This document shows positions 51,609-62,217 of a DNA stretch of 64,000 bases, in pieces. Location: assembly GCA_017880905.1 (NCBI GenBank), contig JADGRO010000019.1, positions 1-64,000 of the forward strand, given 5' to 3'. The notes under the pieces were generated by a model. The model saw nothing but the letters and a program-made list of their open reading frames with translations. It was not told where the DNA came from and ran no database searches. This DNA comes from Methylotenera sp. (lineage in GTDB: Bacteria; Pseudomonadota; Gammaproteobacteria; Burkholderiales; Methylophilaceae). The position numbers and the translations under genes were made by a program. Numbering within the stretch: position 1 is the stretch's first letter; every line of letters begins with the position of its first letter.

Positions 51609-52881
51609 ATTGTTCTCCAATACGTTTCGCTACTTCACTTAGCTTGCAACGTACCTGCTCACCCGCTTGCAATAAGGGTTTCAGCGATATTTCATTCGCC
51701 GTAACTTCATCATTCCCCAAAATCGCCGCGAAACGTGCGCCGCTTCTATCGGCCTTTTTCATCTGCGATTTAAAACTGCCGCCACCCACATGCAACACCA
51801 CGCTCAAGCCCCTGCTACGTAAAATTTCTGCTACCGAAAATGCTTGTTTCTCAGCCAATTCGCCCACGTTCACCAAATAAATATCCGGTGCATTATTTGC
51901 CGTCACACCGTATTCCTGCATCAGCAGAAAAACACGTTCTAAGCCAATACCAAAGCCACATGCAGGTGTGGATTCGCCGCCTAACCGCTTGACTAAACTA
52001 TCATAACGCCCACCGCCGGCTATAGTGCCCTGCGCGCCCAGTTTGGTGGTCACCCACTCATACACGGTGCGATTGTAGTAATCCAGACCGCGTACCAATC
52101 GGTTGTTAATACTATAAACAACGCCTGCATCGCCCAACAATTGACACAATTTTTCAAAATGCATTCGGCTCGTTTCACCCAAGCTTTCCATCAGCTTAGG
52201 TGCGGCCTCACACACGGCCTGCATACGCGGATTTTTGCTGTCTAGAATACGCAACGGATTGCTATGTAAGCGGCGTTTGGCGTCTTCATCCAGCACATCC
52301 ATATGCCTCTCGAAATAAGCAATCAAGGTTTGACGGTATTCAACGCGTTCATGCGCATCGCCGATGCTATTAATTTGCAACGCTACATCATTAATACCGA
52401 GCGCTTCCCAAAGCCGCGCCAATAGCACAATTTGCTCGGCATCCACATCTGGCAATTCAAAACCAAACGCTTCTGCGCCGATTTGATGAAACTGACGCTG
52501 ACGACCTTTTTGTACGTTTTCGTGGCGAAACATCGCGCCCGAATACCAAAGCCTTTGTGGTCCATTATAAGTTAAGTTATGCTCAATCACCGCACGCACG
52601 CAACCCGCCGTGCCTTCAGGCCGTAGCGTGAGTTTGTCACCATTTAAACTATCTACCCAGGTGTACATTTCCTTTTCGACAATATCCGTATGTTCTCCCA
52701 CGCTACGCACGAATAAATCCGTAGTTTCTACCAAAGGCATACGAATATTGTTGTAGCCATATTGCGTCAACATGCGGCGGGCAGTGTCTTCCAGCTTAAA
52801 CCATAGCGGCGTGGTTTCCGGCAGAATGTCGTAGAAACCCTTAATACTCTGGAATTTCGTATTAGGAAATTTTTCAGCCAT
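51595..52881 (-). CDS. hisS: Histidyl-tRNA synthetase
   Basis: The 428-residue class II synthetase opens with FQSIKGFYDILPETTPLWF, has the motif 2 region FRHENVQKGRQRQFHQIGAE, the histidine-A motif LVRGLDYYNRTVYEWV and GGGRYDSLVKRLGG, and a C-terminal anticodon-binding domain (VGGGSFKSQMKKADRSGARF). It charges tRNA-His. It follows ispG by 2 bases. Its presence supports the reading of the similar gene at 22272-23432 as HisZ. Confidence 0.98.
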   Translation of the reverse strand: MAEKFPNTKFQSIKGFYDILPETTPLWFKLEDTARRMLTQYGYNNIRMPLVETTDLFVRSVGEHTDIVEKEMYTWVDSLNGDKLTLRPEGTAGCVRAVIEHNLTYNGPQRLWYSGAMFRHENVQKGRQRQFHQIGAEAFGFELPDVDAEQIVLLARLWEALGINDVALQINSIGDAHERVEYRQTLIAYFERHMDVLDEDAKRRLHSNPLRILDSKNPRMQAVCEAAPKLMESLGETSRMHFEKLCQLLGDAGVVYSINNRLVRGLDYYNRTVYEWVTTKLGAQGTIAGGGRYDSLVKRLGGESTPACGFGIGLERVFLLMQEYGVTANNAPDIYLVNVGELAEKQAFSVAEILRSRGLSVVLHVGGGSFKSQMKKADRSGARFAAILGNDEVTANEISLKPLLQAGEQVRCKLSEVAKRIGEQYDRR

Positions 52882-52883
52882 TA

Positions 52884-54164
52884 TTAATTAACCGATTGAA
52901 TTGGAATGGTTTTTTGAATTGGCGCAACTCGCAATTTACCGTCTTCAGCATAGTTGCTTTGCACGTAATTTTCGACAATTTGTTGAAATTCTTGCGCTAT
53001 ACTGTCACCCTTCAAGGTCACGGTTTTTGCACCATCCACAAACACGGGTGCGACGGGCACTTCACCTGTACCGGGCAAGCTAATACCGATATTCGCCAGT
53101 TTGGATTCGCCCGGACCATTCACCACGCAGCCCATCACCGCCACGCTCATATTCTCCACTCCCGGATAACTTTTACGCCAAACCGGCATTTGGTTGCGCA
53201 AATAAGTTTGAATTTGCATGGCAAGTTCTTGAAAATAGTTGCTGGTCGTACGTCCGCAACCAGGGCAGGCAGTAACCAAAGGTGTAAATGAACGAATACC
53301 CATGGTTTGCAAAATTTCTTGTGCAACTGTAACTTCTTTGGTGCGTGATTCATTCGGCTCGGGCGTTAAACTGACACGAATAGTGTCACCTATACCTTCC
53401 TGCAAAAGCAAGGACAATGCGGCTGTTGAAGCGACAATGCCTTTGGAACCCATGCCCGCCTCGGTTAAGCCTAAATGCAGAGGATAATTGCAACGTTTAG
53501 CGAGCTCGCGATAGACTTTGACTAAATCTTGCACGTTACTGACTTTGCATGAAATGATAATTTGATTGGCCTGCAAGCCAATATCCACAGCCTGTTGCGC
53601 GCTTTCGAGTGCAGATTGAATTAAAGCCTCGCGCATCAATTCATCCGACGACATTGGATTGACAGACTTGCCATTGTCATCCATCATTTGCGCCATTTTG
53701 GCTTGATCTAAGCTACCCCAATTCACCCCTATACGCACCGATTTTTGGTACTTGATAGCCGTTTCAATCATGGCAGCAAATTGCTCATCACGCTTGCTAC
53801 CTTTGCCCACATTACCAGGGTTAATGCGGTATTTGGCCAAGCTTCTAGCGCAATCCGGATACGCCGCAAGCAGCTTGTGACCGTTATAGTGAAAATCACC
53901 CACCAGCGGCACGTTGCAGCCCAAATCATCTAAGCCTTTTCTAATAGTCGCAACCTGCGCAGCTGCCTCAGGCGAATTGACCGTAATTCGTACGACTTCA
54001 CTGCCCGCTTGCCATAGTTCGTAAACTTGTTGAATGGTAGTTTTTGCATCGGCGGTATCAGTGTTGGTCATGCTTTGCACGACGACAGATGCGGCCTGCA
54101 TGGCACACAGGCCGCCACCCACAGGCACATGACCTATCATCACTTGCAAAGAATTACGCCGCAT
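52884..54164 (-). CDS. ispG: 4-hydroxy-3-methylbut-2-enyl diphosphate synthase IspG
   Basis: The 426-residue protein has the GcpE TIM barrel ([42 protein letters not shown]) and a C-terminal Fe-S half with [15 protein letters not shown] and [20 protein letters not shown], carrying the three cluster cysteines. The insertion before CPGCGR is the bacterial long form. It performs the penultimate step of the MEP isoprenoid route. It lies between rodZ and hisS with gaps of 4 and 2 bases. Confidence 0.98.
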   Translation of the reverse strand: MRRNSLQVMIGHVPVGGGLCAMQAASVVVQSMTNTDTADAKTTIQQVYELWQAGSEVVRITVNSPEAAAQVATIRKGLDDLGCNVPLVGDFHYNGHKLLAAYPDCARSLAKYRINPGNVGKGSKRDEQFAAMIETAIKYQKSVRIGVNWGSLDQAKMAQMMDDNGKSVNPMSSDELMREALIQSALESAQQAVDIGLQANQIIISCKVSNVQDLVKVYRELAKRCNYPLHLGLTEAGMGSKGIVASTAALSLLLQEGIGDTIRVSLTPEPNESRTKEVTVAQEILQTMGIRSFTPLVTACPGCGRTTSNYFQELAMQIQTYLRNQMPVWRKSYPGVENMSVAVMGCVVNGPGESKLANIGISLPGTGEVPVAPVFVDGAKTVTLKGDSIAQEFQQIVENYVQSNYAEDGKLRVAPIQKTIPIQSVN

Positions 54165-54168
54165 AAAA

Positions 54169-55191
54169 TTAATTGTCTAGTTTGATGTGTGCAACATTGT
54201 TGCGTGAATGCGGTGCTAGGTCGACCGGCTTGCCATTCAAGCTCAAACTGGTTGCGCCGGCATTGCCCACAGTCACACTCACAGGCGGTGTCACATCAAT
54301 ACTTTCACGGCTGCCGGCAAATATCGTCCGGCTGTATACCTGTTTGCCATTGGCATCAACAACATTCACCCAAGTTTCTTGGCTGGCACTAAACTGTAAG
54401 TTGGCTCTGTTTGGCTGCGTTGCAGAGGGCGCCGCTGGTGGTGGTATGATGTTTGGCGCTAACGCTAGTGTTGGTGTGGGAACAGGCGTCTTCTGCACAC
54501 TATTTGTTGGCGTTGTACTATTCACTTTAGCTGTAGCAGCAGGTGCTTGGTTAGTAGCAATTGTAGCAGGCGACTGACTTGTGGTTGCTGGAGGCAAACT
54601 CAGTTCAGTCGTTTGCGACTCGCCTGTCCGCTCAGCCGCTGGTAAAGCCGGTTCAGGCAGAGGCTCTACAGCTTTCACACTCGCGGTAGGCGTGATTGGG
54701 TTAGGTTTCGCAACGTAATTTTCATAAAATAGCCAAATACCTAGACCAAGCAGCACAGCTAACCCAGCCCAAGCGTAACTGCCTGTTTTGTGCTTTTCAG
54801 AACTAGTCATCTTCATGTTAGCGGTAGGCTTTACGATAAGTTCATGTGGTTCGGCACTTGGCACAATCACGCTGTAAGCGTCTAGCAAAGGTTCCGAGTT
54901 GATTTTAAGTTGCTTGGCATAATTGCGAATAAAGCCTCTGACGATAGTCGGTTCTGGCAGAATGGCAAAATTATCCGCTTCAATCGCCTCAATTTGCTTA
55001 GAACTCAACCTTAACCTAGTTGCGATTTCTTGAATACTCAAGCCTTGATTTTCGCGCGCTGTGCATAAGGCACCTCCGCAGCGAGAACGATAGGGAACGC
55101 CATATTCAGCCTGTGTTTCATCTGATTGAAGGTGTGCCATTTCTGCTTCTTGGCCAGTATCTTGGAAGAACTCTTTGGTTTTGCGTGCCAT
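54169..55191 (-). CDS. rodZ: RodZ-like cytoskeletal helix-turn-helix membrane protein
   Basis: The 340-residue protein has a cytosolic helix-turn-helix (about 48-98: [35 protein letters not shown]) that binds MreB in the family. A membrane helix follows (about 139-157), then a long Pro/Thr/Ala periplasmic linker and a C-terminal DUF4115 domain ([20 protein letters not shown]). RodZ links MreB to the elongasome. The order pilW-rodZ-ispG-hisS is conserved in Proteobacteria. Confidence 0.92.
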   Translation of the reverse strand: MARKTKEFFQDTGQEAEMAHLQSDETQAEYGVPYRSRCGGALCTARENQGLSIQEIATRLRLSSKQIEAIEADNFAILPEPTIVRGFIRNYAKQLKINSEPLLDAYSVIVPSAEPHELIVKPTANMKMTSSEKHKTGSYAWAGLAVLLGLGIWLFYENYVAKPNPITPTASVKAVEPLPEPALPAAERTGESQTTELSLPPATTSQSPATIATNQAPAATAKVNSTTPTNSVQKTPVPTPTLALAPNIIPPPAAPSATQPNRANLQFSASQETWVNVVDANGKQVYSRTIFAGSRESIDVTPPVSVTVGNAGATSLSLNGKPVDLAPHSRNNVAHIKLDN

Positions 55192-55211
55192 ACTTACCTC
55201 GTCAATTCAGC

Positions 55212-55982
55212 TTATTTTTGACCACTTAACAACAAACGCGTTTGCTCAGAATTAGGATATTGTCGGCGCAACTGCAGGGCATAGCTGGCCTCAGCATCCT
55301 TACCACCTAAGACGCGTTCAATTTTAATGCCTATCCATAAGGTCTCTGGGCTAGGCGAGGCTACCAATGCATTTTGTAACGTTCTTCGTGCCGTTTTTAC
55401 GTCACCGCGTTTAAACTGGATCTCCGCCAACTGTGTGGCTGCAGAGTGTGTTAATGGTTCAATTTGTAGAGCCTTATTGAGATAAATTTCAGCATTTTTA
55501 ACATCATCTTTGCGTGCTGAACAAATACCCGCATTGGCATACGCCAGATTAGGTGTGCTATACAGCGGATTTTTGACCGCTTCTAAAAACTGTGCGATTG
55601 ATTCATCGTAACGCTTGCGTGAACACAAAAAACTGCCATAGTTGTTATGAGATTCCGAATTTTTTGGGTCGGTTTGAATAGCTTTTTTAAAATTTGCATC
55701 TGCATTAGCATCTTCGCCTAGCGCCGCATAGACCAGACCTAAGCCATTATATGCTTGCCCATAACTAGGATCTATTTGTACGGCGTGGTTAAATTCATCC
55801 AAAGCAACTTCAAGCTTATTTTGCTGATAATAAGCGGATCCCAATTCGGTATGCGAGCGCGCACGCGCAGTCAGTTTAGATTCGCCATACTCATCAGCGC
55901 CACTTTGTTGTGTGGTAACGCAAGCACTCATCAAAACAAGCAAAGCACCAACCAAGCTAAATTTTATTAAATCTAATTTCAT
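55212..55982 (-). CDS. pilW: PilW/PilF type IV pilus biogenesis lipoprotein
   Basis: The 256-residue lipoprotein has a lipobox (LMSAC, Cys 21) and a series of TPR units ([55 protein letters not shown]). PilF/PilW pilots the PilQ secretin to the outer membrane. It overlaps the rlmN stop by 4 bases and lies before rodZ. No other pilus gene is in the window, which is normal because this gene travels with rodZ. Confidence 0.93.
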   Translation of the reverse strand: MKLDLIKFSLVGALLVLMSACVTTQQSGADEYGESKLTARARSHTELGSAYYQQNKLEVALDEFNHAVQIDPSYGQAYNGLGLVYAALGEDANADANFKKAIQTDPKNSESHNNYGSFLCSRKRYDESIAQFLEAVKNPLYSTPNLAYANAGICSARKDDVKNAEIYLNKALQIEPLTHSAATQLAEIQFKRGDVKTARRTLQNALVASPSPETLWIGIKIERVLGGKDAEASYALQLRRQYPNSEQTRLLLSGQK

Positions 55983-57109
55983 GCAACCGCCTCTATTGGA
56001 ATTTTCTTTAATGCTCGTTTTGTTTTATCCAGCACTTTGCCCGCCAATTGCCCACAAGCTGCGTCAATATCTTCGCCACGCGTTTTACGCACGGTGACCA
56101 CATAACCCGCTTGCATTAAAATATCACGAAACACGCGAATATGGGAGAGCTTAGATGTTTCATAACCACTATTAGGGAATGGATTGAACGGAATTAAATT
56201 AAGTTTGCACGGTACGTTTTTAATCACTTCCAGCAATTGATGCGCATGTTCCACTGTATCATTCACGCCATCCAGCATCACATATTCAAAGGTGACAAAA
56301 TCCCGCGGCGCTTTTTCTAGATAACGGTTACATGCCATCATCAATTCTTTAATGGGATATTTTTTGTTAATCGGCACCAACACATCTCTTAATTCGTCAT
56401 TAGGCGCATGAAGTGATACAGCCAGTGCCACCGGACAATCTTCTTTCAACCTATCCATGGCGGGCACAATGCCGCTGGTAGAAAGTGTGACGCGGCGACG
56501 GCTTAAACCATAAGCACTGTCATCCAGCATAATCTGCATTGCGGTAACTACATTGTCATAATTGGTGAGCGGCTCACCCATACCCATCATCACAACGTTC
56601 GAGATAATGCGCTCGCCTACTGGCAACATGTCATAGCCTGCCTCCTGGCGTAGAGATTGGTTGGCAATTGCCAGTTGGCCAATAATTTCGGCCGCGCTTA
56701 AATTACGATTGAACCCTTGTCTGCCTGTACTGCAGAACGTGCACGCTAAAGCACAACCTACCTGGCTAGAAATACACAAAGTACCACGATCATCTTCGGG
56801 GATAAACACGGTTTCGATGCTGTTTGCCGTGTCTGTGCCAATCAACCACTTGCGTGTGCCATCGTTGGATATTTGCTCTGACTGCACAAATGGCAAACTA
56901 ATTTCAGCCTCTGTCGCCAATTTCTCGCGCAGTGATTTCGCAATATCCGTCATTTGCGTAAAATCATGCATACCGCGCTGATGCATCCAGCGCATCAATT
57001 GTTTAGCGCGAAATGGTTTTTCGCCAAGCCCCACAAAGTACTCGGCGAGTTGGGTTTGATCTAAATTTAAAAGGTTAACCAAAGAAGTATTTAATCTCAA
57101 TAGCAGCAT
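55979..57109 (-). CDS. rlmN: Dual-specificity 23S rRNA/tRNA adenine-C2 methyltransferase RlmN
   Basis: The protein (about 376 residues) has a helical N-terminus ([36 protein letters not shown]), a radical-SAM motif [19 protein letters not shown], the [13 protein letters not shown] block and a C-terminal Cys in [17 protein letters not shown] needed for methyl transfer. The frame opens as far as 57148, deep inside ndk; the ATG at 57109 or a TTG at 57082 are more plausible because the family core begins at VNLLNL. Overlap with the ndk end suggests translational coupling. Confidence 0.95.
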   Translation of the reverse strand: MLLLRLNTSLVNLLNLDQTQLAEYFVGLGEKPFRAKQLMRWMHQRGMHDFTQMTDIAKSLREKLATEAEISLPFVQSEQISNDGTRKWLIGTDTANSIETVFIPEDDRGTLCISSQVGCALACTFCSTGRQGFNRNLSAAEIIGQLAIANQSLRQEAGYDMLPVGERIISNVVMMGMGEPLTNYDNVVTAMQIMLDDSAYGLSRRRVTLSTSGIVPAMDRLKEDCPVALAVSLHAPNDELRDVLVPINKKYPIKELMMACNRYLEKAPRDFVTFEYVMLDGVNDTVEHAHQLLEVIKNVPCKLNLIPFNPFPNSGYETSKLSHIRVFRDILMQAGYVVTVRKTRGEDIDAACGQLAGKVLDKTKRALKKIPIEAVA

Positions 57110-57479
57110 TTTGAGCAGAATCACTACCATGCACGGCGTTTGCATCAATACTGGTTGCGAAATCGGCGCGAATCGTGCCGGCAGCCGCTTCTTTCGGGTT
57201 GGTCGCGCCCATCAGCTCCCGGTTTTTCAGCACTGCGTTTTCGCCTTCCAGCGCTTGTATCATCACCGGGCCTGAGGTCATAAATTTCACCAAATCGTTA
57301 AAAAACGGACGCGCTGAGTGCACAGCATAAAAACCTTCTGCCTCAGCTTTTGTTAAATGCGCCATTTTTGCGGCGACAATTTTTAAGCCGGCGTTTTCAA
57401 AACGGGTATAAATTTTACCAATCACGTTTTTTGCCACTGCGTCAGGTTTTATAATGCTTAGGGTGCGTTCTACTGCCAT
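57075..57479 (-). CDS. ndk: Nucleoside diphosphate kinase
   Basis: From the ATG at 57479 the protein has 134 residues, starts [20 protein letters not shown], and includes [18 protein letters not shown] and the active-site His117 in [14 protein letters not shown]. It equilibrates nucleoside triphosphates with ATP. GGAG lies 7 bases before this ATG, so the upstream in-frame ATG at 57500 is rejected. As the first gene of the run to der it probably carries the operon promoter within the 245-base gap to fhcB, but I see no clear -35/-10 pair. Confidence 0.97.
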   Translation of the reverse strand: MAVERTLSIIKPDAVAKNVIGKIYTRFENAGLKIVAAKMAHLTKAEAEGFYAVHSARPFFNDLVKFMTSGPVMIQALEGENAVLKNRELMGATNPKEAAAGTIRADFATSIDANAVHGSDSAQNAAIEIKYFFG

Positions 57480-57724
57480 ATTGACTCCAAAAATAAACAA
57501 TTAAATTAACAACTTAAAAAGATGATGATTCTATCATTTTTAGCAGTTTTTATATACCATCTTTTTTGCATAATTAAATATTGCGATATGACCAAAACGA
57601 AGAATTAAGCCCGATTCATACAGCTTATAAAGCAAAGCGGCGGCGGCCAAGTTGGTTACTATTTAGGTGTTAAACCAAACAAATTTACATTAATAACACA
57701 ACTATATGGCAGAATAATATTCCC

Positions 57725-58951
57725 ATGCACACATCAAACTCAATACAACTGATAAACGTCACCTGCCCCGCTTGCGGCTTGCTTTGTGACGATGTGTTGG
57801 TTGAAAATAAAAATAATAAAATCAAAGTATCAAAGAATGGCTGTGCAAAAAGTATCACGTTTTTTGAACAAAAATTAGGCGAAATCACGCCAAAAATTGC
57901 GGGCAAACCAGCCACCTTAGTGCATGCAGTTGCGCAAGCCGCACGTATACTAAAACAGGCTAAGCGACCTTTATTTGCGGGCTTAAGCACTGATGTGACA
58001 GGCTTTAGAGCCTTGTTTAATCTGGCACAAAAAACCAATACCACCCTGCAACACATGAACGCAACCGGCACACAGCGCAATTTAGCGGTGCTGCAAAGCA
58101 CAGGCTGGCAAACCACCACACTCACAGAAGTAAAAAACCGCGCCGATGTGATTGTATGCATTGGGACTGACGTTGTGACGAATAATCCGCGCTTTTTTGA
58201 GCGCATTGTGTGGCTAAAAAATAATAAAAAGTCTAACAGTATGTTTACCGATGCAAATGCGCGCGAAGTGATTTATATTGGTGAAAAGTTAAACACAAAA
58301 GCAGGAATTTCGCCTAGCGGGAGAAACCCGTCCCTATTGGCCTGCAGGACATCTGATTTACCTGAAGTTACTGCTGTGTTACGTGCTTTAGTCTTAGGTA
58401 AACCAGTAAAATCAGATAAAGTTGCAGGTATTAAAACAGAAGAAATTCAAGCTGTTGCAGACAAATTAAAAACCGCCAAATACGCCGTACTTGCTTGGGT
58501 TGCGAAGGATTTAGATTATCCACACGCCGAACTCACCATTCAAAATATCACCGAAACCGTAGCTATTCTAAACCAAACTACGCGCGCTGGAGGCTTGCCA
58601 CTCGGAGGTAGCGATGGTGATACCACAGCCAACTATGCCAATACATGGTTAAGCGGCTTGGCACTAAATGATAAACAAGTTGAACATGATGCAATACTTT
58701 GGGTGAATAGTTTTAGCCCAGAAAAATTGCCAGCCAACAACCATTTACCGCTGATTGTATTGGGCGATGCAAACACAAAATTTAAAACTGAACCTGAAGT
58801 GTTTATTCCAATCGCCACGCCTGGCTTGGATTATAGTGGCACGTTGTTTCGCGTGGATTCATCAGTAGTTTTACCGCTTAAAAAATGTCGTGAAAACAAG
58901 CTGCCTACCTTAAGTGAAGTGGTTAGCCAAATTGAGGCGCAGCTCAAATGA
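57725..58951 (+). CDS. fhcB: Formyltransferase/hydrolase complex subunit B
   Basis: The 408-residue protein is the bacterial relative of formylmethanofuran dehydrogenase subunit B. It keeps the N-terminal cysteine set (Cys14, 17, 21 and 40 in TCPACGLLCDDV and NGCAKS) and VKNRADVIVCIGTDVV, but no visible tungsten/molybdenum-pterin binding site, in line with the known hydrolytic rather than redox role of the bacterial complex. With FhcA, C and D it converts formyl-H4MPT to formate through a methylofuran-type carrier. It overlaps fhcA by 4 bases (ATGA). No strong ribosome site or promoter is visible in the upstream gap. Confidence 0.95.
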   Translation: MHTSNSIQLINVTCPACGLLCDDVLVENKNNKIKVSKNGCAKSITFFEQKLGEITPKIAGKPATLVHAVAQAARILKQAKRPLFAGLSTDVTGFRALFNLAQKTNTTLQHMNATGTQRNLAVLQSTGWQTTTLTEVKNRADVIVCIGTDVVTNNPRFFERIVWLKNNKKSNSMFTDANAREVIYIGEKLNTKAGISPSGRNPSLLACRTSDLPEVTAVLRALVLGKPVKSDKVAGIKTEEIQAVADKLKTAKYAVLAWVAKDLDYPHAELTIQNITETVAILNQTTRAGGLPLGGSDGDTTANYANTWLSGLALNDKQVEHDAILWVNSFSPEKLPANNHLPLIVLGDANTKFKTEPEVFIPIATPGLDYSGTLFRVDSSVVLPLKKCRENKLPTLSEVVSQIEAQLK

Positions 58952-60624
58952 TAACCTTACTTAAAAACGGTAAAATGTACGATCCCGCACATAACAAAAA
59001 TGGCGTAGTTGAGGATATTTATATTCGCGATGGTTGCATTATTGCCAAACCAAGTCAAACAGAAAAAATAGCACAAACTTTTAACTTAACAGGAAAAGTT
59101 GTGATGGCGGGTGCGATTGATATGCACAGCCATATCGGTGGCGGCAAAGTAAATATTGCGCGCATGATGCTACCAGAATTTCAAGAGACAAAAGGTTATA
59201 GCGAGCCTGAAGCGCATATTTGCACACCCAATTGCAGCCACAATGCCACACCAAGCACAACAGACGCGGGCTTTCGTTATATTGAAATGGGTTATACCGC
59301 CGCGTTTGAACCCGCGATTTTGCCCATTAACGCCCGCCAAGCGCATCTAGAGATGGGCGATACGCCAATGATAGATAAAGGCGGCTATGCCATGTTGGGT
59401 AACGACGATTACTTTTTACGCCTACTCAGTCAAAAGGCCGATCAAAAAGCCATTAACGATTATGTAGCGTGGACACTCGCAGCCACGCAAGCCATCGGCA
59501 TCAAGGTCGTTAACCCGGGTGGTATTTCAGCGTTTAAGTTCAATCAACGCAGATTAGATTTGGACGAAAACAATAGCCATTACCAAGTGACTCCGCGTGA
59601 AATTTTAAAAAGCTTAAGCACTGCGGTACATCAGCTCGGTATCGCCAAACCGTTGCATGTGCATTGCAATAACCTGGGAGCAGCGGGTAACTTTGAAACT
59701 ACATTAAACACCATGGGTGCATCAGATGGCATCCCGATGCACCTAACTCATATCCAGTTTCATAGTTATGGCACAGAAGGTGATAAGAAATTTTCATCAG
59801 CCGCAGCGCAAATCTCTGAAGCCCTCAATAAAAATAAACACATCACGGCCGATGTCGGGCAAATTTTATTTGGTCAAACGGTAACGGCGTCCGGCGATAC
59901 AATGATGCAGCACTTAAACGCTAAGCACGCCAGCCCGAAAAAATCGGTGATTATGGATGTGGAATGCGATGCAGGCTGTGGAGTGGTACCATTTAAATAT
60001 AAAGATAAAAACTATGTCAATGCCCTGCAATGGGCAATAGGCTTAGAGATTTTTCTTTCTGTCGAAGACCCTTGGCGCATCTTTTTAACAACCGATCACC
60101 CCAATGGCGCACCGTTTACCAGCTATCCGCATCTGATCCGCCTGCTGATGGACAAAGGCTTTAGAAACGAAGCTTTTGCTAAGCTGAATTTAGATGCGCA
60201 AGCCATGAGCAATCTCACAAGTCTCAACAGAGAGTACAGCCTTTACGAAATCGCCGTCATGACCCGTGCAGGTGCGGCAAAACTAATCGGCTTAAATGAT
60301 CGTGGGCATTTAGGCGTGGGTGCTGCAGCCGACATTACGATTTATACTGACCAACCCGACCGTGAGGCTATGTTTGCCAAACCAGATTATGTGTTCAAAG
60401 ATGGGGAATTGGTGGTAAAAGATGGCAAGGTGGTTAAAGTCGTGTGGGGCGCAACGCACACTACCAAGCCTACTTTTGATAAAGGCGTAGAAAAAGACCT
60501 AAGCGAATATTTTGAAAAATATCATACGATTCAATTGGATAACTTTAAAATTTCGGACGATGAAATGATTGAAGATGGGCGTGGCAAACTAGTCAACCAT
60601 AAAGGTAAAGCACGTGCAAATTAA
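58948..60624 (+). CDS. fhcA: Formyltransferase/hydrolase complex subunit A (formyl hydrolase)
   Basis: The 558-residue amidohydrolase has the metal HxH in AIDMHSHIGGGKVNIARMML (His60, His62), KPLHVHCNNLG, LTHIQFHSYG and the distal Asp in FLTTDHPNGAPFTSYP, all typical of FwdA/FhcA. It hydrolyses the formyl group from the furan carrier to give formate. It overlaps fhcB by 4 bases and fhcD by 11, showing tight coupling. The gene order B-A-D-C matches other methylotrophic Proteobacteria. Confidence 0.97.
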   Translation: MITLLKNGKMYDPAHNKNGVVEDIYIRDGCIIAKPSQTEKIAQTFNLTGKVVMAGAIDMHSHIGGGKVNIARMMLPEFQETKGYSEPEAHICTPNCSHNATPSTTDAGFRYIEMGYTAAFEPAILPINARQAHLEMGDTPMIDKGGYAMLGNDDYFLRLLSQKADQKAINDYVAWTLAATQAIGIKVVNPGGISAFKFNQRRLDLDENNSHYQVTPREILKSLSTAVHQLGIAKPLHVHCNNLGAAGNFETTLNTMGASDGIPMHLTHIQFHSYGTEGDKKFSSAAAQISEALNKNKHITADVGQILFGQTVTASGDTMMQHLNAKHASPKKSVIMDVECDAGCGVVPFKYKDKNYVNALQWAIGLEIFLSVEDPWRIFLTTDHPNGAPFTSYPHLIRLLMDKGFRNEAFAKLNLDAQAMSNLTSLNREYSLYEIAVMTRAGAAKLIGLNDRGHLGVGAAADITIYTDQPDREAMFAKPDYVFKDGELVVKDGKVVKVVWGATHTTKPTFDKGVEKDLSEYFEKYHTIQLDNFKISDDEMIEDGRGKLVNHKGKARAN

Positions 60625-61507
60625 CGGCATACAAATTGATGACACTTTTGCCGAAGCGTTTGATATGCGCGGCACGCGGGTCATTATCACCGCACAAACA
60701 CTCAAATGGGCATATCATGCTGCGAATGCCATGACAGGCTTTGCCACCAGCGTCATCGGTTGTGGTGTGGAAGCGGGAATTGAACGTGAATTATCTAGCG
60801 ACGAAACACCCGACGGTAGGCCAGGCGTGAGCATTCTCATGTTTGCGATGGGCAGCAAAGTCTTAATGAAACAGCTTGAAACCCGCATGGGACAATGCAT
60901 ACTGACTTGCCCAACTGCGGCAGCCTTTTCTGGCATCGAAAGCCCAGATAAAATTAGCTTGGGCAAGCATTTACGCTATTTTGGCGATGGATTTCAAACC
61001 TCTAAACTCATTGCTGGTAAAAGATATTGGCGTATTCCCGTGATGGACGGCGAATTTTTGGTACAAGAAACCACGGGCATGGTACGCGCTATTGGTGGCG
61101 GTAACTTTTTAATATTAGCCACTTCACAGCCTGCCGCGCTGGCTGCGGCCGAGACCGCAATTATTGCCATGAAACAAGTTCCCAATGTGATTATGCCCTT
61201 CCCCGGTGGCGTGGTGCGCAGCGGCTCCAAAGTTGGCAGCAAATACAAAACCATGTTTGCCTCTACCAACGACGCATTTTGCCCGACACTCAAAGGGTTA
61301 ACCAAGACCGAACTTTCTCCGGAAATTGAAAGCGTGATGGAAATCGTGATTGATGGCATGAGCTTTGAAGACATAACGACATCGATGCGCGTGGGCATAC
61401 AAGCGATTTGCAAGTTAAAAAATAGTGGCGTCAACCGCATATCTGCAGGCAATTATGGCGGCAAACTCGGGCCGCATCACTTTAAACTATACGAGATATT
61501 GAAATGA
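60614..61507 (+). CDS. fhcD: Formylmethanofuran:H4MPT formyltransferase-type subunit D
   Basis: The 297-residue protein is Ftr-like: INGIQIDDTFAEAFDMRGTR at the start, SVIGCGVEAGIERELS and PDGRPGVSILMFAMG, and a C-terminal NRISAGNYGGKLGPHHFKL. It moves the formyl group between formyl-H4MPT and the furan carrier inside the Fhc complex. It overlaps fhcA by 11 bases and fhcC by 4. Confidence 0.97.
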   Translation: MQINGIQIDDTFAEAFDMRGTRVIITAQTLKWAYHAANAMTGFATSVIGCGVEAGIERELSSDETPDGRPGVSILMFAMGSKVLMKQLETRMGQCILTCPTAAAFSGIESPDKISLGKHLRYFGDGFQTSKLIAGKRYWRIPVMDGEFLVQETTGMVRAIGGGNFLILATSQPAALAAAETAIIAMKQVPNVIMPFPGGVVRSGSKVGSKYKTMFASTNDAFCPTLKGLTKTELSPEIESVMEIVIDGMSFEDITTSMRVGIQAICKLKNSGVNRISAGNYGGKLGPHHFKLYEILK

Positions 61508-62175
61508 CAGCCCTCACTTTTACGCTCAAAAAAAATCCATCATTTAAAGTGGATTGCCGCAAACTTAGCCCTGATAAATTGGGTGGTCTATCTGTTACTG
61601 AAATCATAAAACTAAACTTGCTAAATCAAAATAATTCACCCAAAGTCGCTGATTTTTTTGAAGTTTCTGGTACTGATACTGAGCAAATCATTTTCAAAAA
61701 CAGCACTTCTCAACTTGACTATATCGGTTACAAAATGTCACGAGGCTGCATCACGATAGAAGGCGATTGTGGTAACTTTTTAGGCGCAAATATGCGCAAC
61801 GGTAGCATTATTTGCCAAGGCACTGCAGGTGATAGGGTTGGCGACCAATTGCGTCGCGGTTTGATTTTGATCGACGGCAGCGCAGGCGATTATTGCGGCA
61901 GCCGCATGATTGCAGGCACCATCGGTGTCTATGGAAAAGCTGGCAATTATGCAGGGTTTGCCATGCGGCGCGGTACATTGCTCTTAACCAAATTGCCCAA
62001 ATTACACGCCACCATTCAAGATTGCGGCACGCATAGTTTACCGTTTTTAGCATTGTTATTTCAATCTTTTAAGCCGCTCAAATCAGCATTCAATCACGTT
62101 AAAAGCCAGCGCGTGCAGCGCTACGCCGGCGATTTAGCCTGTGGCGGTAATGGTGAGATTTTAGTCATAATCTAG
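61504..62175 (+). CDS. fhcC: Formyltransferase/hydrolase complex subunit C
   Basis: The 223-residue protein is a right-handed beta-helix of repeated Gly motifs like those of glutamate synthase C-terminus (GCITIEGDCGNFLGANMRNG, GTAGDRVGDQLRRG, GSAGDYCGSRMIAG, GKAGNYAGFAMRRG). It is the structural scaffold of FhcABCD. It is coupled to fhcD by a 4-base overlap and ends the operon; 42 bases later a separate promoter-like element precedes trhO. Confidence 0.95.
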   Translation: MTALTFTLKKNPSFKVDCRKLSPDKLGGLSVTEIIKLNLLNQNNSPKVADFFEVSGTDTEQIIFKNSTSQLDYIGYKMSRGCITIEGDCGNFLGANMRNGSIICQGTAGDRVGDQLRRGLILIDGSAGDYCGSRMIAGTIGVYGKAGNYAGFAMRRGTLLLTKLPKLHATIQDCGTHSLPFLALLFQSFKPLKSAFNHVKSQRVQRYAGDLACGGNGEILVII

Positions 62176-62183
62176 TGTGAGTG

Positions 62184-62211
62184 TTAAAATAGCGTTTTTG
62201 CCTAGTATTAT
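62184..62211 (+). promoter_or_regulatory. Candidate trhO promoter, nearly leaderless
   Basis: TTAAAA (62184-62189), 16 bases and TATTAT (62206-62211) form a reasonable sigma-70 pair, 4/6 and 5/6. A start 6-7 bases later coincides with the trhO ATG at 62218, so the message would have almost no leader. There is no Shine-Dalgarno between them. Confidence 0.35.
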
Positions 62212-62217
62212 AGAAGT

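Noticed and set aside
57480-57724. A clear divergent promoter pair between ndk and fhcB
   Set aside because: Several AT-rich hexamers exist, but no -35/-10 pair with acceptable spacing stands out on either strand.
57685-58206. A 173-codon open frame on the minus strand within fhcB
   Set aside because: It lies opposite the conserved fhcB coding sequence and its translation shows no domain or ribosome site; it is a codon-bias shadow.
57725-58951. A redox formylmethanofuran dehydrogenase subunit B
   Set aside because: No W/Mo-pterin binding features are visible, and the neighbours form the bacterial hydrolytic Fhc complex.
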